Below, in pieces: positions 8,506-16,249 of a stretch of DNA of 36,970 bases; the stretch's first letter is position 1, and each line of letters starts with the position of its first letter. The notes beneath the pieces were generated by a model, which searched no databases, was not told the origin of the DNA, and saw nothing but the letters and a program-made list of their open reading frames with translations. A program made the translations under genes and the position numbers. The stretch comes from Rhizobium hidalgonense (GTDB lineage: Bacteria; Pseudomonadota; Alphaproteobacteria; Rhizobiales; Rhizobiaceae): the NCBI RefSeq assembly GCF_002914525.1, contig NZ_LODW01000071.1:1-36970 (forward strand). The letters run 5' to 3'.

Positions 8506-9230
8506 CGATTTCGCTTGAGGTTTGCGTGGACAGCGCCGAAGGCCTTGCTGCCGCAATCGACGGCGGCGCCGGCCGCATCGAACTCTGCTCGGCGCTGGAG
8601 CTCGGTGGCCTGACGCCGCTGCCGAGCCTCATGCAGATCGCCGCCCGGGCGCCCATTCCAATCTACGCGATGATCCGCCCGCATGCCGGCCCCTTCATCT
8701 TCGCCAGGGCGGACGAAGAAGCGATGATGCTGGATATCGATGCCGTGCGCGCCGCAGGACTCGCCGGCGTCGTCATCGGCGCCAACCGCCCCGATGGCAC
8801 GCTCGACATGCCGCTGATCCACCGGCTGAAGGCGTATGCTGCCGGGCTCGGTTCGACGCTGCACCGCGCTTTCGACCTGGTGCCGGATGCCGATCAGGCG
8901 CTGGAACAGGCGGTCGAACTCGGCGTTGAGCGCATCCTCACCTCCGGCTGCGCGCTGAAGGCCGCCGACGGCCTCGACACGCTGAAGCGTCTTTCGGCCA
9001 AGGCAGACGGCCGCATCTCGATCATGCCCGGCAGCGGCATCCGCCCCACCAATGTCACCGCCATCTTGCAGGCAACCGGCGCCCGCGAGGTCCACGGCTC
9101 CTGCAGTTCACCGGTCGAAAGCCGCGATCCGCGCGCGGTGGCCTTTGGTTTCGAGGCGAAAAGCTCGAACCGGACGGATAGTGCGGTGGTCAGGGAGATG
9201 TGCAGGGCGATTGCGTCAATGGAGCGTTAG
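8502..9230 (+). CDS. cutC: CutC family protein (copper homeostasis family, TIM barrel)
   Basis: A 242-residue protein of near-standard CutC length. Family marks are the N-terminal LEVCVDSAEGLAAAIDGGAGRIELCSALELGGLTP, a TIM-barrel pattern, THRAFD-like LHRAFDLVPD, RILTSGC and IMPGSGI with HGSCSS near the end. The usual MIRPRGGDF motif is changed to MIRPHAGPF here. No signal peptide, so cytoplasmic. It starts inside the LysR stop codon (ATGA), indicating translational coupling with that regulator. The copper role of the family is disputed and nothing nearby concerns copper, so the function is best left open. Confidence 0.88.
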   Translation: MTISLEVCVDSAEGLAAAIDGGAGRIELCSALELGGLTPLPSLMQIAARAPIPIYAMIRPHAGPFIFARADEEAMMLDIDAVRAAGLAGVVIGANRPDGTLDMPLIHRLKAYAAGLGSTLHRAFDLVPDADQALEQAVELGVERILTSGCALKAADGLDTLKRLSAKADGRISIMPGSGIRPTNVTAILQATGAREVHGSCSSPVESRDPRAVAFGFEAKSSNRTDSAVVREMCRAIASMER

Positions 9231-9299
9231 CGGTCTCGCAATTCCGGACTGAAAGTGTTTTTGCGATTTTGAAACGCGAATGCAGTGCTTGCCGCATGG

Positions 9300-9322
9300 G
9301 TCCTCGGGTCAAGCCCGAGGAC
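9300..9322 (-). repeat. Intergenic palindrome, copy A
   Basis: Stem GTCCTCGGG / CCCGAGGAC (9 bp) with a 5-nt loop. Read on the minus strand it is flanked by CCGTC, as in copy B at 9495-9517. Such CGTC-plus-palindrome elements with a CTTGA loop are common between genes in alphaproteobacteria. It may act as terminator or mRNA-stabilising element. Confidence 0.8.
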
Positions 9323-9494
9323 GACGGAGTGTGGTGTTGGCACTGCGGCAAAAAAGCGTCGTAGACACCAAACGATAAGCAAATTGGGACCGCGGGTTCT
9401 CCCCATTTTTGCGCGATCCCGGACATAAAAACCGGCGCCCAACTTTGATTGCTCCAAGCGTCGCTCTTGCCGGTCGCTGCCCCCACCCTCCGTC

Positions 9495-9517
9495 ATACTC
9501 GGGCTTGACCCGAGTAT
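9495..9517 (+). repeat. Intergenic palindrome, copy B
   Basis: Stem ATACTCGGG / CCCGAGTAT (9 bp) with the loop CTTGA, preceded by CCGTC. It is in the opposite orientation to copy A. Two base pairs of the stem differ from copy A and both are compensated in the other arm, so the hairpin is conserved rather than only the sequence. Confidence 0.8.
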
Positions 9518-9553
9518 CCACGCCGAGCACTCCACGCGCATGTTGTGCGTCGA

Positions 9554-10573
9554 CTAACCACCAACCCGGATCACTGCCTTGATCAGCCCGCTCTTCTCAT
9601 GCGCCCAGCGGGCGAGGTCGCGCGGTGCGTCGGCGAGCGTCGTGCGGTGGGTGATAAGTTTATCCACCGGCACCAGGCCCTTGGCGATCGAATCGGCCAC
9701 ATGTTCGAAATCGGCGCGGGTGGCGTTGCGGCTGCCGATCAGCATCATTTCGCGTTTGTGGAATTCCGGGTCGGAGAAGCGGATATCGTCCTTGACGACG
9801 CTGACCAGCACCAGCGCGCCGCCATGGGCGACGAAGGAGAAGGCCTTTTCCATCGACGGGCCGTAGCCCGTCGCGTCGAACACCACGTCGAAACCGTCGC
9901 CGCCGGTCTTTTCCTTGACGGCATCCGCCGTCGCCTCGTTGGCGACGATGCCGGAGGTGAAGCCGAAGCGCTCGGCCGCCATCTGCAGCCGCTCGGCGCT
10001 GGTATCGAGCAGCGTCACTTCATGGCCGGCGATGCGTGAGAAGATCGCTGCCCCGAGCCCGATCGGGCCGGCGCCGATGACGAGCGAGCGCGCGCCGGCG
10101 CCGGTCAGCGAGCGGCGGACCGCATGGGCGCCGATCGCCAGAAATTCGGTCGTCGCCGCCGCTTCGAGGCTCAGTCCCTTGGCGGGATAGAGGTTCTCGG
10201 CCGGAACCGAAATTTCCTCGCAGAACGCGCCGTCCGTATGGACGCCGAGCACCTTGATATTGGTGCAACAATTCGGCTTGCCCTTGATGCAGGCGACGCA
10301 TTGGCCGCAGGAGAGATAGGGATTGACGATGACGGGCGTGCCGATGGCCATGGCAACGCCATCGCCGGCTTCCAGCACCGTCGCCGAGATCTCATGCCCC
10401 ATCACCCGGGGATATTCGAGGAAAGGGTGCTTGCCCTCGAAGATATGATAATCCGTGCCGCAGATGCCGACATGGCTGACGGCAAGGCGCACCCAGCCGG
10501 CTGCGGGAGCCGTAGGCGAAGGACGCTCGACGATCTCGAGCACGCCGGGTTCCCGGCAAACAACTGCTTTCAT
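9554..10573 (-). CDS. Zinc-dependent alcohol dehydrogenase (MDR family, sugar-acid or polyol type)
   Basis: A 339-residue medium-chain dehydrogenase. Catalytic zinc ligands are probably C38, H60 and E61 (GICGTDYHIFEG, YPRVMGHE), structural zinc ligands C89, C92, C95 and C103, and the NAD(P) motif is GAGPIGLG (166-173). The N-terminal half resembles L-galactonate/L-idonate type dehydrogenases. It is the last gene of the minus-strand ABC transporter group, 226 bp after the permease with a repeat element between, so co-transcription is uncertain. In context it could oxidise a hydroxyl of a sugar acid or keto-deoxy acid derived from the imported sugar; this is inference. Confidence 0.85.
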   Translation of the reverse strand: MKAVVCREPGVLEIVERPSPTAPAAGWVRLAVSHVGICGTDYHIFEGKHPFLEYPRVMGHEISATVLEAGDGVAMAIGTPVIVNPYLSCGQCVACIKGKPNCCTNIKVLGVHTDGAFCEEISVPAENLYPAKGLSLEAAATTEFLAIGAHAVRRSLTGAGARSLVIGAGPIGLGAAIFSRIAGHEVTLLDTSAERLQMAAERFGFTSGIVANEATADAVKEKTGGDGFDVVFDATGYGPSMEKAFSFVAHGGALVLVSVVKDDIRFSDPEFHKREMMLIGSRNATRADFEHVADSIAKGLVPVDKLITHRTTLADAPRDLARWAHEKSGLIKAVIRVGG

Positions 10574-10623
10574 GACGGGGCTCGCATTCTTCGTTCTTTA
10601 CTGGTGTCGTGCCACTGCTGTTC

Positions 10624-10795
10624 GGTTCGTGCGGATAGCTGCCTCGCCCTAACCCTCTGCCGTAAACCGGGCGAAGGGACGTGCCCAGCGAGGCGTTGGC
10701 GAGGGACCGAAAGGTTGCGGCCTGGTCCCTTCTCCCCGGGTGCGGGGAGAAGGTGGCGGCAGCCGGATGAGGGGCAGGCCGCGATCTCTTGCTCG
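10624..10795. repeat. Intergenic mosaic-type repeat with strong hairpin
   Basis: Fills the gap between the permease and dehydrogenase genes. It holds a perfect 10-bp inverted repeat, CCTTCTCCCC / GGGGAGAAGG, at 10728-10753 with a 6-nt loop, flanked by CCGGATGAGGGGC-type sequence. This layout resembles the rhizobial intergenic mosaic elements (RIME) I know from the literature. Boundaries are approximate. It may end transcription between the two genes or stabilise the upstream mRNA. Confidence 0.6.
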
Positions 10796-10799
10796 CCTC

Positions 10800-11774
10800 T
10801 CAATTGCTCTTGCGGCGGCGCAGCTGGTCGAAGAACACGATCACGATGATCAGCAGACCGGTGATGATGCGCTGCCAGAAGGAGTTGACGTTCAGAAGGT
10901 TGGCGCCGTTGTTGATGGTGGCGAGGATGAAGGCGCCGATCAGCGGGCCGTGCACGGAACCGACCGCGCCGAAAAGGCTGGTGCCGCCGATGACCGAGGA
11001 GGCAATCGCCTGCAATTCCCAGCCGTCGGCCTGCGTCGCATTGCCGATCGCGATGCGCGAGGCAAGCAGCACGCCGACGAAGGCGGCAAAGCCGGCCGAG
11101 AGGATATAGGCGAGATAGATCATGCCCTTGACGTTGACGCCGGAAAGGCGCGCCGCTTCCGCATTCGAGCCGACCGCGAAGAGATAGCGGCCCCAGCGGC
11201 TCAAATGCAGGAAGACGAAGGAGGGCACCGCCACCAGGATGACCATCCAGAACAGGCTCGGAATGCTGAGGAAATCGGCCCGCGCGAAATTGCTGAAACT
11301 CTCGTCGGTGATGCTGATCGTCGAGCCGTTGGTGATCAGCAGGCCGATGCCGCGCAGCGACGTCAGCGTTGCCAGCGTGATGATGAACGGCGGCAGGCCC
11401 ATATGCACGATGCCGAAGCCGTGAAAGGCGCCGATCGCCACGCCGATGGCGAGCGTTAGCACGATCGCGCCCCACAGCGGCACGCCGGCCTGCAGCAGCC
11501 AGGCGATGATGACGGTGCAGAAGCCGACGATGGCGCCGACCGAAAGGTCGATGCCGGCGGTGATGATGACGAAGGTCTGGCCGAGCGCCAGGATCGCGGT
11601 CATCGCCCCCTGACGCAGCAGGTTCGAGATGTTGAGCGGCGTCCAGAAGCTCGGGGTGACCAGCCCAAGCACGACCCAGAGGAAGATCAACAGCCCGATC
11701 AGCGTCAGGCCGAACAGGATGTTCATTTTCCGGCGCGGCGGCGGCGCGACGATTTCGGTGGGGGTGGCAGTCAT
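10800..11774 (-). CDS. Sugar ABC transporter permease (ribose/RbsC type)
   Basis: A 324-residue permease of the BPD_transp_2 family with about eight to ten hydrophobic segments. Typical marks are VIITAGIDLSVGAIVGF, TLATLTSLRGIGLLITNG and GGTSLFGAVGSVHGPLIGAFIL. The ATG at 11774 follows GGGAG and lies 27 bp after the ATPase stop. It forms the membrane channel of the importer made with the ATPase and binding protein upstream. Substrate is inferred from the adjacent fucose-type catabolic genes. Confidence 0.9.
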   Translation of the reverse strand: MTATPTEIVAPPPRRKMNILFGLTLIGLLIFLWVVLGLVTPSFWTPLNISNLLRQGAMTAILALGQTFVIITAGIDLSVGAIVGFCTVIIAWLLQAGVPLWGAIVLTLAIGVAIGAFHGFGIVHMGLPPFIITLATLTSLRGIGLLITNGSTISITDESFSNFARADFLSIPSLFWMVILVAVPSFVFLHLSRWGRYLFAVGSNAEAARLSGVNVKGMIYLAYILSAGFAAFVGVLLASRIAIGNATQADGWELQAIASSVIGGTSLFGAVGSVHGPLIGAFILATINNGANLLNVNSFWQRIITGLLIIVIVFFDQLRRRKSN

Positions 11775-11801
11775 GAATTTTCTCCCTCTTATTCTTGTGG
11801 C

Positions 11802-13355
11802 TCAGACGCCGATCGCTTCGCTGAGCACTTCTTCATGCGTCGCCGCGTGATAATCATGGCTGGCGACGATCTTGCCGCCGCGGAAGACGTGCAGCCGGTC
11901 GGCCAGTTCGTAGACCTCCGGCAGGTAGGAGGAGATCAGGATGATGCCGGCGCCCTCCTTCAGAAGCTTGGCGAATAGCCGATAGATTTCCGCCTTGGTG
12001 CCGACGTCGACGCCGACTGTCGGCTCGTCGAAGATGAACAGCCTGGCGCCGTGGCTCAGCCACTTGCCGATGACGATCTTCTGCTGGTTGCCGCCCGACA
12101 TGCTGGAGGCCGGAACGCGCCGGCTCGGCGTCTTGATGCTGAGATTGCGGATCTGATTGTCGGCATTCGCCGATTCCCGCGCGTGGTTGATGACCGGCCC
12201 GTGGCTGAGGCGCCCGAACACCGGCAGGTTGATGTTGAGGCCGATCGACTGATTGAGGCAGAGCCCCTGGTCGCGCCGGCTTTCCGGCGCCAGAGCGACG
12301 CCGAGCTCCATGGCCGTGCGTTCGTTCCTGATGTCGACGCGCTTGCCCATCCAGTGGATTTCGCCGGCGCTTGTCGGCTGGCGACCGTAGAGCCCGAGCG
12401 CGAATTCGCTGCGTCCGGCGCCGATCAGGCCATAGAGGCCGACAATCTGTCCGGCCTTGACGCTGAGCGACACGTCCTCGAAGCCCGGACCCGAAAGGCC
12501 CTTGACGTCGACGATCGTCTGGCCGATCGCAATCTCTTCCTTGTGATAGATCTGTTCGATCGAGCGGTTGATCATCAGCGCGATCAGCTCGGCGTCGTTG
12601 GTCTCGCCGATCAGGCGCGTGCCGACATGCGTGCCGTCGCGCAGCACCGAGACTCGGTCGGCCAGCTCGAAGACTTCTTCCATGCGGTGGCTGATATAGA
12701 CGATGGTGACGCCTTCGCCCTGAAGGCGGCGGATCAGCTTGAACAACTGTGCCGATTCCTGGCGTGTGAGATAGGCGGTGGGTTCGTCGAAGATCAGGAA
12801 TTGCGTGCCGCGCATGGCGGCGCGCGCGGTCGCCACCAGCTGCTGCTGGCCGATCGTCAGCGAGCTCAACAGTGCGCCTGCCGGCAGTCCGAAGCCGAGA
12901 TCGTCGAGCACGGCCTGCCCCATCTTCTCCATCTGCTTCTTGCGCATCAGGCCGTAGCGGTTGACCTCGTCGCCGAGGAAGAGGTTGGCAGCGACCGTCA
13001 GGTGCCGGCAGAGTACGACTTCCTGGTGGACGGCGTTGATGCCGCGGGCGATCGCCTCGTTCGGCGTCGACAGCCCGACAGGTTGGCCGCACCACAGCAC
13101 TTCGCCGGCGGTGCGGGTGATGACGCCGGTCAGCAATTTGATCAGGGTGGATTTGCCGGCGCCGTTTTCGCCGACGATGGCGTGAATTTCACCGGCGAGA
13201 AAGGTCAGCGTCGCCGGCTTCAGCGCCTGCACATGACCGTAATTCTTCTGCAGGCCTTTGAGTTCGAGGATAGGCGATCCGGCGGGAATTCGATTGGCTT
13301 CTTTCAGCGTCGCGCTGTCATCATGGCGATGACTGACCTCTTCGAGTCCGATCAT
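11802..13355 (-). CDS. Sugar ABC transporter ATP-binding protein with two ABC domains (RbsA type)
   Basis: A 517-residue tandem ABC ATPase of the ribose/galactose class. The first domain has GENGAGKST Walker A and the signature LTIGQQQLVATARAA with FDEPTAYL. The second has a degenerate P-loop (GLIGAGRSEFALGL), as is normal for this class, and MSGGNQQKIVIGKWL with FDEPTVGVDVG. The start is set at ATG 13355 because AAGGAGGAG lies 8 nt upstream; an in-frame start at 13391 is possible but lacks this signal. It is separated from the binding-protein gene by a terminator-like hairpin and a 17-bp direct repeat. Confidence 0.92.
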   Translation of the reverse strand: MIGLEEVSHRHDDSATLKEANRIPAGSPILELKGLQKNYGHVQALKPATLTFLAGEIHAIVGENGAGKSTLIKLLTGVITRTAGEVLWCGQPVGLSTPNEAIARGINAVHQEVVLCRHLTVAANLFLGDEVNRYGLMRKKQMEKMGQAVLDDLGFGLPAGALLSSLTIGQQQLVATARAAMRGTQFLIFDEPTAYLTRQESAQLFKLIRRLQGEGVTIVYISHRMEEVFELADRVSVLRDGTHVGTRLIGETNDAELIALMINRSIEQIYHKEEIAIGQTIVDVKGLSGPGFEDVSLSVKAGQIVGLYGLIGAGRSEFALGLYGRQPTSAGEIHWMGKRVDIRNERTAMELGVALAPESRRDQGLCLNQSIGLNINLPVFGRLSHGPVINHARESANADNQIRNLSIKTPSRRVPASSMSGGNQQKIVIGKWLSHGARLFIFDEPTVGVDVGTKAEIYRLFAKLLKEGAGIILISSYLPEVYELADRLHVFRGGKIVASHDYHAATHEEVLSEAIGV

Positions 13356-13395
13356 GGACCTCTCCTCCTTCTTGTCACGTCTGCTCTCCATCCCG

Positions 13396-13433
13396 TGGTA
13401 ACCATAGCATGGCCCCTGGTAACCATAACATGG
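13396..13433. promoter_or_regulatory. 17-bp direct repeat upstream of the sugar ATPase gene
   Basis: TGGTAACCATAGCATGG (13396-13412) and TGGTAACCATAACATGG (13417-13433) match at 16 of 17 positions with a 21-bp period, two helical turns. Each begins with the odd palindrome TGGT-A-ACCA, which fits the loose GntR half-site pattern GT...AC. They lie 41-78 bp before the ATPase start, after the hairpin. Candidate operator pair or structured leader. Confidence 0.5.
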
Positions 13434-13437
13434 ATGG

Positions 13438-13471
13438 AAAAAGCCGCGCCGGGTTTTGAAGCCGGCGCGGC
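13438..13471 (-). terminator. Intrinsic terminator or attenuator after the binding-protein gene
   Basis: On the minus strand a perfect 10-bp stem, GCCGCGCCGG / CCGGCGCGGC with a 9-nt loop (13443-13471), is followed by TTTTT (13442-13438). It lies 15 bp after the binding-protein stop and would reduce read-through into the ATPase and permease genes. Confidence 0.75.
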
Positions 13472-13485
13472 CTTGGTCTTATAGT

Positions 13486-14475
13486 TTACTTGATCTTCGG
13501 GTTCAGCAGCGCGTCGATCTTCGGATCGGCCATATTCGCCTTGGTGACGAGGTTGGCGCCGGTGTCGACATTGGCTTCGACCTTCTCGCCCTTGGAGACG
13601 GCAAGCGCGGTCTTGATGCCGTCATAACCCATGCGGTAGGGGTCCTGAACGACCAGTCCGGCAATGGCGCCGTCCTTGAGGAAGCCGACCGTCTTGTCGT
13701 CGCTGTCGAAGCCGATGACCTTGATCTTGTCGCCGAGCTTGTTTTCGGCGATCGCCTGGCCGACACCCTGTGCCAGGATGAGGTTCGAGGCGAAGACGCC
13801 GACGAGTTTCGGGTTAGCCGTGATCAGGTCGGTCATCATGTTGAGGCCGGTCGTTGCCTGTCCATCGCCGTACTTGTCGGCAATGACCTTCAGACCCGGA
13901 TGCTTGGTCTTGACCTGATCCAGGAAGCCTTCGCGGCGCTGTTCCAGCGAGCCGACGCCGGGAAGGTTGGTGAGGATGACGATTTCGCCCTCTTCCTTGC
14001 CCGTCATCTCCTTGATGGCGGCAGCCAGGCCGTCGGCGGCGATACGGCCGCCCTGAACGTTGTCGGTCGTCAGGAACGAGCTGAATGCCTTGGAGTCGGC
14101 GCCGGAGTCGATGCCGATGATCGGAACCGACTTGGCGGCTTCATCGATCGGCTTGCCGAGCGCCTTGAATTCGGTCGGCGAAATGACGATGGCGGCCGGC
14201 TTGCCGGCAACGGCGTTTTCCAGAATGCTGATCTGACCGTTGATGTCGGATTCTGCCTGGGCGCCGAGTTCCGGCACGTTGACGCCGAGATCCTTGCCGG
14301 CCTTGCGGGCGCCGGCCAGAACGATCTGCCAGTAGAAGGACGTGGTGTCCTTGACGATGATCGGGATTGTCACGTCGGCGGCAAAGGACGTGACCGGCAT
14401 CGCCGTGGCGATGACGGCGGCACCCGCGAGCGCGGTAAAGGCGCGGCGCGACAGAAGGGATTTCATGATGGTCAT
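13486..14475 (-). CDS. Sugar ABC transporter substrate-binding protein (ribose/RbsB type)
   Basis: A 329-residue periplasmic binding protein (type 1 fold, Periplasmic_binding_4). The start is ATG 14475 with GAGGAG 7 nt upstream; the upstream extension of the frame crosses the promoter and is rejected. The signal sequence MTIMKSLLSRRAFTALAG... carries a twin arginine (SRRAF), so Tat export is possible, with cleavage near SFAAD. Family marks are PIIVKDTTSFYW, ENAVAGKPAAIVISPTEF, PIIGIDSG and VIGFDSDDKTVGFLKDG. First gene of the importer group and first after the shared operator motif. The ligand is probably a monosaccharide such as L-fucose, from context only. Confidence 0.9.
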   Translation of the reverse strand: MTIMKSLLSRRAFTALAGAAVIATAMPVTSFAADVTIPIIVKDTTSFYWQIVLAGARKAGKDLGVNVPELGAQAESDINGQISILENAVAGKPAAIVISPTEFKALGKPIDEAAKSVPIIGIDSGADSKAFSSFLTTDNVQGGRIAADGLAAAIKEMTGKEEGEIVILTNLPGVGSLEQRREGFLDQVKTKHPGLKVIADKYGDGQATTGLNMMTDLITANPKLVGVFASNLILAQGVGQAIAENKLGDKIKVIGFDSDDKTVGFLKDGAIAGLVVQDPYRMGYDGIKTALAVSKGEKVEANVDTGANLVTKANMADPKIDALLNPKIK

Positions 14476-14539
14476 AAGGGTTCTCCTCTCAAGATGCGTT
14501 CTCCTCCAATAAACCGGACCGCTGAACGCTGGCGGAGGG

Positions 14540-14564
14540 TTTTTATCGATAAAAAACATTTGCA
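14540..14564 (-). promoter_or_regulatory. Candidate operator 1, upstream of the binding-protein gene
   Basis: Contains the perfect 16-bp palindrome TTTTTATCGATAAAAA (14540-14555) followed by AACATTTGCA. It matches candidate operator 2 (17863-17887) at 21 of 25 positions in the same orientation. It lies about 65 bp upstream of the start codon. The likely binder is the GntR/FCD regulator of this locus; that is inference. Confidence 0.65.
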
Positions 14565-14664
14565 GGCTGAAGCTAGCCGAGGCGCAATCAAATTGCAAGG
14601 GTGTCGATCGCGCTTTTTTGCTTTGCTAAACTCCGCCCAAGCAACTGATTTTATTTCAATACAA

Positions 14665-14686
14665 TGATACCCTAAAATAGGTATCA
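14665..14686 (-). terminator. Inverted repeat overlapping the fucU stop codon
   Basis: TGATACC / GGTATCA with an 8-nt AT-rich spacer. The minus-strand stop codon TGA forms the first bases of the stem. There is no clear T-run after it, so it may be a weak terminator for the catabolic operon or an extra operator in the region upstream of the importer genes. Confidence 0.4.
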
Positions 14687-15130
14687 GCCCAGATCGACCT
14701 CATGCGGATGCACGACGCCCTTTTTTAAAATCAGGTTGCCATACAGTCGAAACTCGGTGGTCGCGACGATATAGGCAGCCTTGCGGGCCATTGCGTAAAA
14801 GGCGAACCGCTCCACCGGCACGATACGGAAATCGCCGGCGCGCCGGGAAACGATTTCTTGGAACTCGGCGCAGACCTCCGGCACGGCCTGTGGGTCGCCG
14901 ACAACCTCCATCCGCCAGGCCGTTTCCGGCACGAAAGTGTCGAGCGGCATGTGGGCGAGGATCGCCTCGGCCATCGCGGTGGCGCTGACGCCGTCGGCGC
15001 GGATGACCGGCGGCCCCATCGAGCCGGAGGGGAAATTGGCGTCCGAGATGACGATGTCGTCGCCATGCCCCATGGTCTTCAGCGCATGAAGCAGGTCGGG
15101 GCCGAGCAGCGGATGGATCCCTTTGAGCAT
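14684..15130 (-). CDS. fucU: L-fucose mutarotase (RbsD/FucU family)
   Basis: A 148-residue FucU-type protein. It begins MLKGIHPLLGPDLLHALKTMGHGDDIVISDANFP, with the family histidine at H22 and acidic residues D24 and D30, and ends with the conserved RLYGNLILKKGV (Y130, N132). The family interconverts alpha and beta anomers of L-fucose and related sugars, supplying the form used by the dehydrogenase. RbsD (ribose pyranase) is the close alternative, but the ANFPSGSMG stretch is of the FucU kind. The ATG at 15130 has GAGGAG 5 nt upstream, 9 bp after the aldo/keto reductase stop. Cytoplasmic. Confidence 0.88.
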   Translation of the reverse strand: MLKGIHPLLGPDLLHALKTMGHGDDIVISDANFPSGSMGPPVIRADGVSATAMAEAILAHMPLDTFVPETAWRMEVVGDPQAVPEVCAEFQEIVSRRAGDFRIVPVERFAFYAMARKAAYIVATTEFRLYGNLILKKGVVHPHEVDLG

Positions 15131-15139
15131 AGTGTCTCC

Positions 15140-16162
15140 TCAGACTCGGACGGCTTCGGCGCCAAGCGGCGGCGCAACCAGCGTATAGGGTTCGAATTCG
15201 CCGTAGATCGCCTCGGCAAGCCGCGGCTCGACGATTTCCATGTTGCGCGTCAGGCTCGAAGGTTTCGCTGTGCCGATCAGCACCGAGGCGACGATCGCCT
15301 CGTTCAGCGGAAACTGTATGGCGGCAGCCGCGAGCGGCACGCCATGGCTTTTGGCGATTGCCTCCATCGCGCCGACCTTGGCAAGCACCTCGTCATCGGC
15401 CGGCATATAATCGAAATGCGAGCCCGGCACCGGGCCGGTGGCGAGAATGCCGGAGTTGAAGACGCCGCCGATGACCAGCGACGTGCCCTTCTGCCGGCAG
15501 AGCGGCAGCAGTTCGGCGACGGCTGAGCGGTCGAGCAGCGTATAGCGGCCGGCGAGCAGAATGCAGTCGAGGTCGGCTTGGCGCATGACGTCGAGGCAGA
15601 CCGGCACTTCGTTGACGCCGAGGCCGAAGGCGGAAATCGCGCCTGACGAGCGAAGCTCCTCCAGCGCCTTCACGCCGGAATCGAGAAACTGTTTCAGGTA
15701 GACCGCATTTTTTGCCGCGCCATGAGTGTAGCCGCCGAGATCGTGCACGTAGAGAATGTCGATGCGGTTGAGGCCGAGGCGGGCATAGCTGAATTCGACC
15801 GAGCGCATGATGCCGTCATAGGAATAGTCATAATCAGCATCGAAGGACAGCGGATCGACATAGCCGTAATGGGGCACGGTGCCCGTCGGTACCGGCCGCA
15901 GCAGCCGGCCGACCTTGGTGGACAGCACGTAACTGCCATCCGCCTGGTCACGCAGGAAATCGCCGACGCGGCGTTCGGCGAGACCCAGCCCATACCAGGG
16001 CGCCACGTCGAAATAGCGGATGCCGCTGTCCCAGGCCGCCTGCAGCGTGTCGATCGCCACCTCGCGCGGGCATGCGCGGTAAAGACCTCCGAGCGCTGCC
16101 GCGCCGAAACTGATTTCGGTCACCTCCAGCTTGGTCTTGCCGATCCGTCTCGTCTTCATCAT
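15140..16162 (-). CDS. Aldo/keto reductase, probable L-fucose (D-threo-aldose) 1-dehydrogenase
   Basis: A 340-residue aldo/keto reductase. The catalytic tetrad is visible: D52 and Y57 (FDVAPWYGLGLAER), K83 (STKVGR) and H140 (YVHDLGG). The sequence layout (CPREVAIDTLQAAWDSGIRYFD, VPHYGYVDPLSFDADYDYSYDGIMRS) is that of the D-threo-aldose 1-dehydrogenase / pyridoxal 4-dehydrogenase group, which oxidises L-fucose to its lactone with NAD(P). Next to fucU this points to L-fucose or L-galactose oxidation. It starts at ATG 16162 with GAGGGGG upstream; 87 bp separate it from the UxaA-family gene. Confidence 0.85.
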   Translation of the reverse strand: MMKTRRIGKTKLEVTEISFGAAALGGLYRACPREVAIDTLQAAWDSGIRYFDVAPWYGLGLAERRVGDFLRDQADGSYVLSTKVGRLLRPVPTGTVPHYGYVDPLSFDADYDYSYDGIMRSVEFSYARLGLNRIDILYVHDLGGYTHGAAKNAVYLKQFLDSGVKALEELRSSGAISAFGLGVNEVPVCLDVMRQADLDCILLAGRYTLLDRSAVAELLPLCRQKGTSLVIGGVFNSGILATGPVPGSHFDYMPADDEVLAKVGAMEAIAKSHGVPLAAAAIQFPLNEAIVASVLIGTAKPSSLTRNMEIVEPRLAEAIYGEFEPYTLVAPPLGAEAVRV

Positions 16163-16249
16163 TCCCCCTCACGAAGAACTTGAAATTCGCTATCTCAAGC
16201 CATCCCGGGAAAGCTGTGAAGCTGGTCTCGGGAAGCGCATAAACAAGGA

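Larger units (their letters stand above)
9231..9553. other. Convergent intergenic region holding two palindromic elements
   Basis: A 323-bp gap between the stop of the cutC-like gene and the stop of the zinc alcohol dehydrogenase gene. It contains two inverted copies of a short palindrome (listed separately) that could act as terminators for both convergent transcripts. I see no coding gene; the open frames here are short and consist largely of palindrome translation. Confidence 0.7.

Noticed and set aside
9190..9541. Minus-strand open frames of about 100 residues in the convergent gap
   Set aside because: They overlap the cutC end and the two palindromes, lack ribosome sites and have no protein-like composition.
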